64,000 bases of DNA from Oceanimonas aquatica (GTDB taxonomy: Bacteria; Pseudomonadota; Gammaproteobacteria; Enterobacterales; Aeromonadaceae): NCBI RefSeq assembly GCF_030732065.1, contig NZ_JAVBHX010000004.1:1-64000 (forward strand), in the 5' to 3' direction. Both the position numbers and the translations under genes were made by a program. The notes below the pieces were generated by a model. The model was not told the origin of the DNA. It worked only from the letters and a program-made list of their open reading frames with translations, and did no database searches. Shown piece by piece: positions 1-10,913 of the stretch. Each line of letters opens with the position of its first letter. The first letter of the stretch is position 1.

Positions 1-119
1 TGCCTGGCGGCCATAGCGTTGTGGAACCACCTGATTCCATGCCGAACTCAGCAGTGAAACGCAACCGCGCCGATGATAGTGTGGCAGCTGCCATGTGAAA
101 GTAGGTCACTGCCAGGCAC
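1..119 (+). rRNA. rrf: 5S ribosomal RNA
   Basis: The sequence opens with TGCCTGGCGGCCATAGCG and ends with CTGCCAGGCA, which pair to form the closing helix of a bacterial 5S rRNA. The internal CCATGCCGAACTCAG block is the conserved 5S core. The gene appears complete, so the window starts at the very end of an rRNA operon whose 16S and 23S genes lie upstream and outside view. A terminator follows within 15 bases. Confidence 0.97.
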
Positions 120-130
120 CCAAACCCGAA

Positions 131-160
131 AAGCCCGATACTCATGTATCGGGCTTTTTT
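131..160 (+). terminator. rRNA operon terminator
   Basis: AAGCCCGATA and its complement TATCGGGCTT form a 10-bp stem around a short loop, followed by a run of T. It is a standard intrinsic terminator ending the rRNA operon. Confidence 0.9.
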
Positions 161-370
161 CGTGTTTGTCGCTTTTGTGTTTCGAGTCACACTGAGAATC
201 ACGGTATTTCAGGAAACGGCTGATTTATGGCCAGTTGCTATACAGGTTCGTGAGCGGGGCTTGCCCATGGAAGAAAAAAGGCATAGCGTTAAATCGTAAT
301 AAAGCTGTCACGGCCCGATGCTTTAACTGGGCCATGACCATGACAAGGGCTCAGCCCGGGGAGCACGCCT

Positions 371-1750
371 ATGGACGGCTACGACCGCAAACGCTTTATT
401 CTCGACACTAATGTGCTGTTGCACGAACCTCTCTCCATCTATTCCTTCAAGGAGCACGACGTCGTCATTCCCATGACGGTGCTGGAAGAACTCGATCGCA
501 TCAAGGACCGACAGAAGGATGTCAGCCGGGACGCGCGGGTGGCCATTCGCACCCTGGAGGATATTTTCCACGATGCCACACCTGAAGAGATCATTGCCGG
601 TGTGCCACTGGGACTGAAAGACGACGAGGCCTCGGGCCGTATTGCCATTATCTCGGATCGTCACCTGCCGGAAGGCTATGCGGTGTTCACCGATGACGAG
701 GCCGATAACCGTATTATCAACACCGCCCTCTACCTGCAAAAACACCAGGGGGGCGGCAAGGCGGTACTGGTCACCAAGGACATCAACATGCGGCTCAAGG
801 CCAAGGGCGCGGGCCTGGAGCATGTGGAAGATTACCGCTCAGATCAGCTGGTGGATGATATTCGCTTGCTGGCCAAGGGTTTCTGCCATGTTGAAAACTG
901 CTTCTGGGACCGGGTGGGCGAGTGCGAAAGTGAAACCCACGGCCGCGAAGTTATTCACACCGTCTCGGAAGAATTGCTGCCGGGGGCCCATATCAACCAG
1001 TATCTGATCGATGATACCGATGACTTTGCCGGCCGGGTGCTCGACAAGGAAAATGGGCATCTTCGTTTTGTGGATCTCGGCCGGGAACGCATGATGGGAC
1101 GCAAGGCCTGGGGGATTCAGCCCAAGAATATCTATCAGGCCATGGCACTGGATGCGTTGCTGGATCCCCATATCGACATGGTGATCCTGACCGGCCCGGC
1201 GGGCTGTGGTAAAACCCTGCTGGCCATGGCATCGGCACTGGAAATGACCATCGAAAAAGGTATTTATGACAGAGTTATCGTGACGCGTAACACGCCGGAA
1301 ATCGCCGAGAGCATCGGTTTTCTGCCCGGCTCGGAAGAGGAAAAAATGGCGCCCTGGCTGGCGGCCATTACCGATACCCTGGAAGTACTGCACAAGCAGG
1401 ACGAATGCATGGACGGTTCGCTCAGCTACATCATGGGCAAGGCCAACATTCAGTTCAAATCGGTCAATTTTATGCGTGGCCGCAGCATTCAGAACACCTT
1501 TGTGCTGCTGGACGAGTGCCAGAACCTGACCGCGTCCCAGCTCAAGACCATCATCACCCGCTGCGGTGAAGGTACCAAGCTGGTGTGCTCGGGTAACCTA
1601 GCACAGATTGACTCCAATTACCTCACCCCGGTGACCTCCGGGCTGACCTACATCGTAGAGCGCTTCAAGGATTTTGAAGGCAGCGCCAATATTTACCTGA
1701 ATGGCGTCATGCGCAGCCGGCTGGCATCCTTTGCCGAGGAAAATCTGTGA
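371..1750 (+). CDS. PhoH family ATPase with N-terminal PIN domain (PhoH2/YlaK type)
   Basis: A 459-residue protein. The N-terminus (about 8-150) is a PIN ribonuclease domain: FILDTNVLLHEP carries the first catalytic Asp, and further acidic residues appear in DDEADNRI and VTKDIN. The C-terminal half is a PhoH-type P-loop ATPase with Walker A GPAGCGKT at 275-282 and Walker B VLLDECQN around 378-385. PIN-PhoH fusions are known as RNA helicase/ribonuclease proteins. The ATG follows GGGGAG, a good ribosome-binding site. The gene is monocistronic and convergent with thiQ. Domain assignment is firm; the physiological RNA target is unknown. Confidence 0.93.
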   Translation: MDGYDRKRFILDTNVLLHEPLSIYSFKEHDVVIPMTVLEELDRIKDRQKDVSRDARVAIRTLEDIFHDATPEEIIAGVPLGLKDDEASGRIAIISDRHLPEGYAVFTDDEADNRIINTALYLQKHQGGGKAVLVTKDINMRLKAKGAGLEHVEDYRSDQLVDDIRLLAKGFCHVENCFWDRVGECESETHGREVIHTVSEELLPGAHINQYLIDDTDDFAGRVLDKENGHLRFVDLGRERMMGRKAWGIQPKNIYQAMALDALLDPHIDMVILTGPAGCGKTLLAMASALEMTIEKGIYDRVIVTRNTPEIAESIGFLPGSEEEKMAPWLAAITDTLEVLHKQDECMDGSLSYIMGKANIQFKSVNFMRGRSIQNTFVLLDECQNLTASQLKTIITRCGEGTKLVCSGNLAQIDSNYLTPVTSGLTYIVERFKDFEGSANIYLNGVMRSRLASFAEENL

Positions 1751-1784
1751 AAAAGTGAGGGGGTGAATGGCTCACCCCCTCACT
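1751..1784 (-). terminator. thiBPQ terminator overlapping the thiQ stop codon
   Basis: A 13-bp inverted repeat (1754-1766 with 1772-1784) is followed on the minus strand by a T run. It ends the thiBPQ transcript, and its stem includes the thiQ stop codon. On the plus strand it could also stop phoH transcription, but no good T run follows there. Confidence 0.8.
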
Positions 1785-2475
1785 GCCCAAGATAAGCCTT
1801 CAACTCACTGGTTCGGGGGCCCGACAGCAGCGCCCCGTCGCCCTGCTCAAGGATCCGGCCATCATGTACATAGGCAATCCGGTCGGCGACCTGTGCTGCT
1901 TCTTCCGGATGATGGGTCACCAGCAGTACGACTAATTGCCACTTGTCAGTTAGCTCCCGCAACAGCTGTAGCAATTCAAAGCGCAACGCCGGGTCCAATG
2001 CGGAAAAGGGTTCATCCAGCAGCAATACCGGGCGGTTGCGAACCAGACAGCGGGCCAGTCCCACCCGTTGTTGCTGCCCCCCCGACAGCTGCGCCGGCTT
2101 GCGCTCCAGCAGGGTATCGATGCCCAACTGGCTGGCTACCTGTTGTACCTGTCGTTTCTGGGCGTCGTTCAGCCTCAGCCCCGAATTCAGGCCAATGGCG
2201 ATATTCTGGTACACGCTCATATGCCAGAACAGGTTATTGTCCTGAAACAGGGTGGTGATGGGCCGTTCTGCAGGGGACAGGGGCAGCAGGTTTGCTTCGC
2301 CCAGCGCCAGGCTGCCCGAGTCGGTTTTGGCAAAGCCCCCAATCATCGCCAGCAGGGTAGACTTGCCGGCGCCGCTGGGGCCGATCAGCGCCGTGATGGT
2401 GCCCGGAGCGGCGCTTAGCGAGAAGCACTGTTTTTGCTCCGGATAGTGAGCCGTCAGGTTAGTCAGTGTGAGCAT
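1780..2475 (-). CDS. thiQ: Thiamine ABC transporter ATP-binding protein ThiQ
   Basis: ATPase subunit of the ThiBPQ importer for thiamine and thiamine diphosphate, acting at the inner face of the cytoplasmic membrane. Walker A is GPSGAGKST, the signature is LSGGQQQR, and Walker B is VLLLDEPFSALD. The length of 231 residues fits ThiQ. The start MLTLTN is chosen because it matches the family N-terminus; an upstream in-frame start at 2499 would add eight unlikely residues. It overlaps the 3' end of thiP by 17 bases, so translation is probably coupled. Last gene of the operon. Confidence 0.93.
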   Translation of the reverse strand: MLTLTNLTAHYPEQKQCFSLSAAPGTITALIGPSGAGKSTLLAMIGGFAKTDSGSLALGEANLLPLSPAERPITTLFQDNNLFWHMSVYQNIAIGLNSGLRLNDAQKRQVQQVASQLGIDTLLERKPAQLSGGQQQRVGLARCLVRNRPVLLLDEPFSALDPALRFELLQLLRELTDKWQLVVLLVTHHPEEAAQVADRIAYVHDGRILEQGDGALLSGPRTSELKAYLGQ

Positions 2476-4057
2476 TCCGGCCTCCCAGTACGCGCTCAAT
2501 CAACAGGAACAGCGCCAGGTTCAGCACCAGCAGCACCAGAGCGGTAGCGGCGGCTTGCGTCATCTGGTAGCTGCCCAGCTGCTGGTAGAGTAGCCAGGGC
2601 AGGGTCTGCAACTGTTGACTGCCAAACAGCGCAATGGCGTTTAAATCACCCAGTGACAACATCATCGCCAGGGCCAGTGCCAGCGCGAGGGGTTGGCGCA
2701 ACAGCGGCCACTCCACCAGCCAAAGACGGTTGAGGGCACGTATGTTCAGGCTGTCACACAGCCGGTCGTAGCGCTGGGCCACTCGCTCCATGGGATGTTG
2801 CAGGGTACGCAGGCCATAGGGCATGGCCATCAGGGCATTGACCAGAACCACCAGTAAGGGGCCAAGGGCAAACACATCGGCCACGCCACGCAGCAAAATA
2901 AACAGGCCGGTGGACAGTACCACGGCGGGCAGCACCAGAATGGTGGAGCCGCTGGCTTCCAGTATGCTGGCCAGCCGTGAGCGATCCTGTCTGAGTCGCA
3001 GATGCCGGCTGGTTACCAGCAGTCCGGTGGTCAGCATTACCGACAGCAGGCCGGCGCAGACGGCAATGGCCATCGACTGCCCAAGGGCCGACCACAGCTG
3101 CTGTGAAGCCAGTGCCGGTAGTAGTTGTGGATTGATTCCGGCGGTCACAATGGCCAGCAGCGGTGGCAGAAATATGCTCAGCGCCAGTGTCATCACCAGG
3201 GTGTCGGTCAGCCGGGTACGCCACCAGAGGGAGTCATGACGCAGGCAGGGTAATTGCCGTTCTCCCCGGTATTCGGGCGCTTTACTGACGCGGTATTGCA
3301 GCAGCAGGAAAGCGCTGCAGAACACCAGTTGCAGCAGGGCCAGGCTGCCCGCCAGGGGCAGGTCGAAGTCATACCGCAGGGCCTGGTAGATGGCCACTTC
3401 CAGGGTGGTGGATTTGGGGCCGCCACCCAAGGCCATGACGGTGGCGAAGCTGGTAAAGCACAGCATGAAAATGAGGCTGGCCAGCCCCGGAAGGGGGCCG
3501 CGTACCGCCGGCCAGATCAGCCAGCGAAACAGTTGCCTGCTGTTAAAGCCGAGCTGACTGGCCAGTCGCCACTGGCTGGCGGGAATGGCTTCCATGCTCT
3601 GCAGCAAAATACGCGCCGCCAGCGGCATGTTGAAAAACACATGGGCCAGCAAAATGCCGGTCAGGCCATAGAGATAGCTGACCGGCTCAAAGCCAAGCAG
3701 GGTCAGCAGTCCGTTACTCCAGCCCTGGCGACCATGCACCGCCACCAGCCCGAACACCACCAGGATCACCGGAAGTACCAGGGTCAGGCCGAACAGCCTT
3801 AGCAGCAGGGTTCGGCCGGGAAAGCGTCGGCGCGACAGGGCCTGAGCCAGAGGCAGGGCCAGACCCAGGCTGAGCAGGGTAGACAGCGCCGCCTGGTAAA
3901 AACTGAACCAGACCACATGGCGCAGATAAGGGTCGGCAAACACCTGTGCCGCATCGCTGCCGCCCTGAAGCAGCAGCGCGGTAATGGGGGCGGCGGTGAG
4001 CAAAAGAATGGCGCCAGTGCTGATTAAGCCTGGCAGCCACCATAAACGTACCGGCAT
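2459..4057 (-). CDS. thiP: Thiamine ABC transporter permease ThiP
   Basis: A 532-residue inner-membrane permease with two fused BPD-type halves and about a dozen hydrophobic segments, as expected for ThiP, which acts without a second permease. The start is the ATG in a TGATG overlap with the thiB stop, giving MPVRLWWLPG; a longer frame runs upstream into thiB and is rejected. Gene order thiB-thiP-thiQ is the enterobacterial one. Confidence 0.93.
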   Translation of the reverse strand: MPVRLWWLPGLISTGAILLLTAAPITALLLQGGSDAAQVFADPYLRHVVWFSFYQAALSTLLSLGLALPLAQALSRRRFPGRTLLLRLFGLTLVLPVILVVFGLVAVHGRQGWSNGLLTLLGFEPVSYLYGLTGILLAHVFFNMPLAARILLQSMEAIPASQWRLASQLGFNSRQLFRWLIWPAVRGPLPGLASLIFMLCFTSFATVMALGGGPKSTTLEVAIYQALRYDFDLPLAGSLALLQLVFCSAFLLLQYRVSKAPEYRGERQLPCLRHDSLWWRTRLTDTLVMTLALSIFLPPLLAIVTAGINPQLLPALASQQLWSALGQSMAIAVCAGLLSVMLTTGLLVTSRHLRLRQDRSRLASILEASGSTILVLPAVVLSTGLFILLRGVADVFALGPLLVVLVNALMAMPYGLRTLQHPMERVAQRYDRLCDSLNIRALNRLWLVEWPLLRQPLALALALAMMLSLGDLNAIALFGSQQLQTLPWLLYQQLGSYQMTQAAATALVLLVLNLALFLLIERVLGGRNAHTD

Positions 4058-5040
4058 CAGCGGGTGGTGGCGGCAAGCCACTCGCGCAGCCATTGCTTGC
4101 GCTGGCTCGCCATTTCCTCGGCGGTAAAGCTTAACGACCCGCTCGGGGTGACCAGCTCGTCAAAGCCGGCGGGCAGTTCGGCATCAATGACCGGATACAT
4201 CCAGTTACCGGCGGGAATATGCTGCTGGAAACCGGGCGTGGTCATGAATTGCATAAAGCGGTCGGCCAGTTCGGGTTGCGTTGAGCCTTTCACTTTGCCG
4301 GCCACTTCCACCTGCAGATAATGACCTTCGTCAAAGGCGGCGGCCCGATACTGGTGCTGCTGCTCCGCCTCGATGTGATAGGCGGGGGAGGTGGTGTAAG
4401 ACAGCACCATGTCGGCTTCGCCCTTGAGGAACATGCCGTAGGACTCGCTCCAGCCCTTGGTTACCGAGATGGTGCGGCCGGCCAGGTTTTGCCAGACCTC
4501 GGGAGCTTGGTCGCCGTACAGCTTCTGTACCCACAGCAGCAGGCCCTGCCCCGGAGTACTGGTGCGGGGGTCCTGATACAGCAGGGTCAGCTCGGGTCGC
4601 GCGAGCAGTTCGGCAAAGCTGGTTGGCGGCTTGGCCAGCTTATCGGCATTGTAGATAAAGGCGAAATAGCCGTAATCAAAGGGCAGGAAATTGGGGTTGT
4701 TCCAGCCGCCGGGCAGGGTCAGTCCCTCGGGCGTCAGGCCATGAGGTTCAATCAAGCCGGTGTCTGTGGCCGCCTGCAGCAGGTTGTTGTCGAGCCCCAG
4801 CACGATGTCGGCTTTGGTGTTGTCCCCTTCCAGCCGCAGCCGGTTAAGAATGGAGACACCGTCGTCCAGTGCGACCCACTGCAAATCGCAGTCGCATTCG
4901 GCTTCAAAGCTTTTCTCAATGGCTGGCCCGGGCCCCCAGTCGGATGCAAATGAGCTATAGGTATAGATGGTAAGCGTCGGTGTCTGCGCCGCCAGCGGTG
5001 TACTGGCTGCCAGCAGCAAGGCAAGCAGAGTCTTTTTCAC
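4057..5040 (-). CDS. thiB: Thiamine-binding periplasmic protein ThiB (TbpA)
   Basis: Solute-binding protein that delivers thiamine to ThiPQ. The GTG start gives a short Lys-rich N-region and a hydrophobic core ending in PLAAQ, a clear Sec signal peptide. The mature part begins TPTLTIYTYSSFASDWGPGP, which is characteristic of TbpA. GTG at 5040 is preferred over an ATG 39 bases upstream because GGGAG lies just before it and the signal peptide then starts correctly. First gene of the operon. I could not find a TPP riboswitch in the 130 bases before it. Confidence 0.92.
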   Translation of the reverse strand: MKKTLLALLLAASTPLAAQTPTLTIYTYSSFASDWGPGPAIEKSFEAECDCDLQWVALDDGVSILNRLRLEGDNTKADIVLGLDNNLLQAATDTGLIEPHGLTPEGLTLPGGWNNPNFLPFDYGYFAFIYNADKLAKPPTSFAELLARPELTLLYQDPRTSTPGQGLLLWVQKLYGDQAPEVWQNLAGRTISVTKGWSESYGMFLKGEADMVLSYTTSPAYHIEAEQQHQYRAAAFDEGHYLQVEVAGKVKGSTQPELADRFMQFMTTPGFQQHIPAGNWMYPVIDAELPAGFDELVTPSGSLSFTAEEMASQRKQWLREWLAATTR

Positions 5041-5172
5041 GGGCCACTCCCTGGTTGAGTTTTCGCATCGGGGTGACACGCTGCTTTTGCCGGCGATCCC
5101 GATTGCAATGGGGTAAGGGCGCTATTGTAGGAAGATTTATCCTGTGAAACCAGCCATTGAAAGGATGAGCCC

Positions 5173-5463
5173 ATGTTATCTGCCAACAAGGAGCAGCGGC
5201 TGTTCAGCCGCATTCAAATCAACGCCACCGTGATCCTTGCGACCACCAGCGAACGTGTTCAGGGAACCTGCCTTAACCTCAGCCCGGAAGGCATGCTGAT
5301 GGAAGTGGAGTGCGGTCGTTGCCAGCCGGGACAGCAGTGGCAGCTGGTATTGCCCTCGGCCGGCGAGCGGGTGCCTCCGCTCAAGGCCATGGCCCAGGTG
5401 CTGAGGGTGGAAGAAGGCGTCACCAGCGATCTGGTGGCGGTGTTTCTGGAAGAGGTGCACTGA
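5173..5463 (+). CDS. PilZ domain protein (probable c-di-GMP binder)
   Basis: A 96-residue single-domain protein. It carries both halves of the PilZ ligand motif: RLFSR (RxxxR) near residue 9 and NLSPEG (NxSxxG) near residue 36. PilZ proteins bind cyclic di-GMP and act as effectors in motility, adhesion or exopolysaccharide output. There is no membrane segment, so it is probably cytoplasmic. It stands alone, divergent from thiB, with AAGGA before the ATG. Its output partner cannot be deduced from the neighbourhood. Confidence 0.85.
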   Translation: MLSANKEQRLFSRIQINATVILATTSERVQGTCLNLSPEGMLMEVECGRCQPGQQWQLVLPSAGERVPPLKAMAQVLRVEEGVTSDLVAVFLEEVH

Positions 5464-5478
5464 CCCGCTGCACCAATA

Positions 5479-5504
5479 AAAACGCCGGCATCATGCCGGC
5501 GTTT
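5479..5504. terminator. Bidirectional terminator between the PilZ gene and leuD
   Basis: AACGCCGGCA and TGCCGGCGTT form a 10-bp stem with A runs on one side and T runs on the other. It can terminate the PilZ gene (plus) and leuABCD (minus). Confidence 0.85.
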
Positions 5505-5521
5505 TGAAGCAGGGGCAGGCG

Positions 5522-6121
5522 TTACAGCCAGGCCGGCTGCTTGGCCTCATAGGCATCAATCTGATCTGCGTGCTGCAGAGTCAGACCGATGTTGTCGAGG
5601 CCGTTGAGCAGGCAGTAGCGACGGAACTCGTCGATTTCGAAGGGGAAGGCGTGCTCGCCGGCGCGTACTTCACAGGCTTCCAGATCAACGGTGATCTCGG
5701 CGCCCTTGCTGGCCGCCACATGCTGGAACAGGGCGTCAACCTGCGCTTCGGTCAGGCGTACCGGCACCATGCCGTTGTTGATGGCATTGCCATAGAAGAT
5801 ATCGGCAAAGCTCGGCGCTATCACCGCCTGCAGGCCGAAGTCGGCCAGGGCCCAGGGGGCGTGCTCACGGCTGGAGCCACAACCGAAATTTTCCCGGGCC
5901 AGCAGGATCACGGCCTGATCGTAAGGTGCCTGGTTGAGCACGAACTCCGGGTTCGGCTGCTCGCCGGCGTCATCCAGAAAGCGCCAGTCGTGAAACAGGT
6001 GCTTGCCAAAACCGGACCGGGTCACCTTTTGCAGAAACTGCTTCGGAATGATCTGATCGGTGTCTACGTTGGCCGCATCCAGGGGGGCGGCGATACCGGT
6101 TAATTGCTTGAATCCGCTCAT
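5522..6121 (-). CDS. leuD: 3-isopropylmalate dehydratase small subunit LeuD
   Basis: A 199-residue small subunit of isopropylmalate isomerase, which with LeuC converts 2- to 3-isopropylmalate in leucine biosynthesis. The aconitase swivel-domain motifs [11 protein letters not shown] and [14 protein letters not shown] are present. The start MSGFKQL follows AAGGGGAATAAC; an upstream frame adding 11 residues is rejected. It starts ten bases after the leuC stop and is the last gene of leuABCD. Confidence 0.96.
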   Translation of the reverse strand: MSGFKQLTGIAAPLDAANVDTDQIIPKQFLQKVTRSGFGKHLFHDWRFLDDAGEQPNPEFVLNQAPYDQAVILLARENFGCGSSREHAPWALADFGLQAVIAPSFADIFYGNAINNGMVPVRLTEAQVDALFQHVAASKGAEITVDLEACEVRAGEHAFPFEIDEFRRYCLLNGLDNIGLTLQHADQIDAYEAKQPAWL

Positions 6122-6131
6122 GTTATTCCCC

Positions 6132-7528
6132 TTATAAATCCCGAATGTCGACAAAGTGACCGAACACGGCGGCGGCGGCGGCCATGGCCGGGCTCACCAG
6201 ATGGGTGCGGCCACCCCGGCCCTGACGGCCTTCAAAGTTGCGGTTGCTGGTGGCGGCACAACGCTCGCCCGGCTGCAGCCGGTCGTTGTTCATGGCCAGA
6301 CACATGGAGCAACCGGGCAGGCGCCATTCAAAGCCGGCTTCGATAAAGATCTTGTCCAGACCTTCGGCTTCCGCCTGGGCTTTCACCTGCTGCGAGCCGG
6401 GTACCACCAAGGCCTGAACCCCGGCGGCCACCTGACGCCCCTGAGCGATGGCGGCAGCGGCGCGCAGATCTTCGATGCGGCTGTTGGTACAGGAGCCGAT
6501 GAATACTTTGTCTACCTTGACGTCGGTCAGCTTGCCACCGGCGGGAATATCCATGTACTGCAGCGCCTTGACGGCAGACTGACGCTCAACGGCGTCGTCA
6601 AAGTCTTCCGGGGCGGGAATGGTACCGTTCACCGGCATTACCTGGCCCGGGTTGGTGCCCCAGGTTACCTGCGGCGCAATGTCGGCGCCGTCGAGCTCAA
6701 CCACAGCGTCAAACTCGGCGCCTTCGTCGGACTTGAGGGTCTGCCAGTAAGCCACGGCGGCATCCCACTGCTCGCCTTCGGGAGCGAACGGCTTGTCTTT
6801 GAGGTAGTCAAAGGTGGTCTGGTCGGGAGCGATAAGGCCGGCCTTGGCACCCAGCTCGATGGCCATGTTACAGATGGTCATGCGTGCTTCCATGGAGAGC
6901 GCCTCGATGGCGCTGCCACAGAATTCCACCACATAACCGGTGCCGCCGGCGTGGCCGACTTCACCGATAATGGCCAGCACCACGTCCTTGGCGCTGATGC
7001 CCGGGTTGAGTTTGCCGTTGACCTGGATTTTCATGGTCCTGGCCCGGCCCTGCTTCAGGGTCTGAGTGGCCATGACGTGCTCTACCTCTGAGGTACCGAT
7101 ACCGAACGCCAGGGCGCCAAAGGCACCGTGGGTGGCGGTATGGGAGTCACCACAGACGATGGTTGTGCCGGGCAGGGTCAGACCCAGCTCCGGGCCGATC
7201 ACGTGCACTATGCCCTGGTACTTGTGGTGCAGGTCGTACAGGGGCACGCCGAACTCTTCACAGTTTTTAGCCAGGGTTTCCATCTGGATGCGGGCCATTT
7301 CACCGGAAGCGGCGATGTCGTTGGTTTCGGTGGACACGTTGTGGTCCATGGTCGCCCAGGTGCGGTCGGGGCGGCGCAGCTTGCGGCCCTTTTCACGCAG
7401 GCCGTCAAAGGCCTGGGGCGAGGTCACTTCGTGCACCAGGTGACGGTCGATGTACAGCAGCGGGGTTTCACCGGCTTCGTTACGCACCAGGTGGGCGTCA
7501 AATACTTTCTGATAGAGGGTCTTGGCCA

Positions 7529-7529
<1 letters not shown>
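6132..7529 (-). CDS. leuC: 3-isopropylmalate dehydratase large subunit LeuC
   Basis: A 465-residue aconitase-family subunit carrying the [4Fe-4S] cluster. [14 protein letters not shown] and [11 protein letters not shown] supply the three cluster cysteines. Other family blocks ([20 protein letters not shown]) are intact. Its ATG overlaps the leuB stop as TAATG, so the two are translationally coupled. Confidence 0.96.
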
Positions 7530-10197
<2,668 letters not shown>

Positions 10198-10233
10198 GTC
10201 GCTTTCCTCTGTGTATTCGTGCCGCCCGAGGCA

Positions 10234-10268
10234 GAATGAAAAAAACCCGTGCGGACGGCACGGGTTTT
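10234..10268 (-). terminator. leu operon attenuator terminator
   Basis: On the minus strand AACCCGTGC and GCACGGGTT form a 9-bp GC-rich stem followed by a run of about eight T, between the leader peptide and leuA. Placed here, it is the attenuator: ribosome stalling at scarce leucyl-tRNA would prevent it from forming. Confidence 0.88.
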
Positions 10269-10320
10269 TAAGTGTGAAACTGTGTGAATGATAAATTCCA
10301 GCTACGCCTGACCCCGTGCG

Positions 10321-10368
10321 CTAAAGCACCTTGTTGGTTAGTAGTAGTAGCTGAATCTGCTTATGCAT
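10321..10368 (-). CDS. leuL: leu operon leader peptide LeuL
   Basis: A 15-codon open frame read on the minus strand gives MHKQIQLLLLTNKVL and then TAG. Four consecutive leucines are all encoded by CTA, a rare codon in a GC-rich genome, which is the classic control-codon arrangement of the leu leader. It lies between a good promoter (10409-10437) and the attenuator terminator before leuA. The ribosome-binding site is weak (GAGTG). No homology search is needed for the call; position and codon run are diagnostic. Confidence 0.9.
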   Translation of the reverse strand: MHKQIQLLLLTNKVL

Positions 10369-10913
10369 GGTCACTCACATCAGGAAAGAATCCGTTAACA
10401 ACGCTATACAGATAACGATTAACGATGATGATGTCAACTTTAGCGACATTCACATTACAGGGTAAACCCTTTAAATATGAATGAAATAAAACAAGGTTGT
10501 GGTTTTTTATGCTGCCATTTAACTTTAAATTCTAGTGATGGTTCTGACCTTTGTTGATTTTGCATTGTTATTGTTTTGTTGTTGGTGAATGGCTGTTTTG
10601 CCGGTCACTTTGGTGAGGGTTTGAGCACTGGCGCCAGCACCTGCGTTTTATTGGCGCTGTCACGCTGAAGGCGGCCGTGGCAGGCTGTTTCGAGCGAAGC
10701 CAACGGATTTGTCAAAGCCCGTAGACAACGGATTTAAAGCAGGTTAAGGTGATTTTTCATCCTTTTTCTGCTTATCTTCAGCTTCGCTGTTGTAAGTTGT
10801 TGTTTTATAAATATAAAAAGTCGCTCCTTTTGTCATGTTGCCCGGCTGGCGGCCGTGCATCGCTGTACGAGAGAGTGGCAAGGTGAACGGAGCAGAGCCT
10901 GGAGGGCTTTACC
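10369..10913. other. leu-ilv divergent intergenic region
   Basis: This 545-bp gap separates leuL from ilvI. It holds the leu promoter, an AT-rich stretch around 10480-10600, two exact copies of CAACGGATTT 25 bases apart (10701 and 10726), and an AT-rich segment near 10790-10820 that could hold the ilvI promoter (TTGTAA, 16 bp, TATAAA). In E. coli leuO lies here; no leuO-like frame is present. Confidence 0.7.
10409..10437 (-). promoter_or_regulatory. leuL promoter
   Basis: On the minus strand TTGACA (10432-10437) and TATCTG (10409-10414) are separated by exactly 17 bp, about 40 bases before the leuL start. This is a sigma-70 type promoter placed as in the E. coli leu operon. Confidence 0.75.

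Noticed and set aside
119-370. tRNA gene or small gene between the 5S rRNA and phoH
   Set aside because: No cloverleaf with a GGTTCGAATCC-type T-arm and no start codon with a ribosome-binding site was found.
5041-5172. Possible TPP riboswitch before thiB
   Set aside because: CGGGGTG occurs but on the plus strand, and the conserved CTGAGA and GGATAATGCC-type elements are absent on the minus strand.
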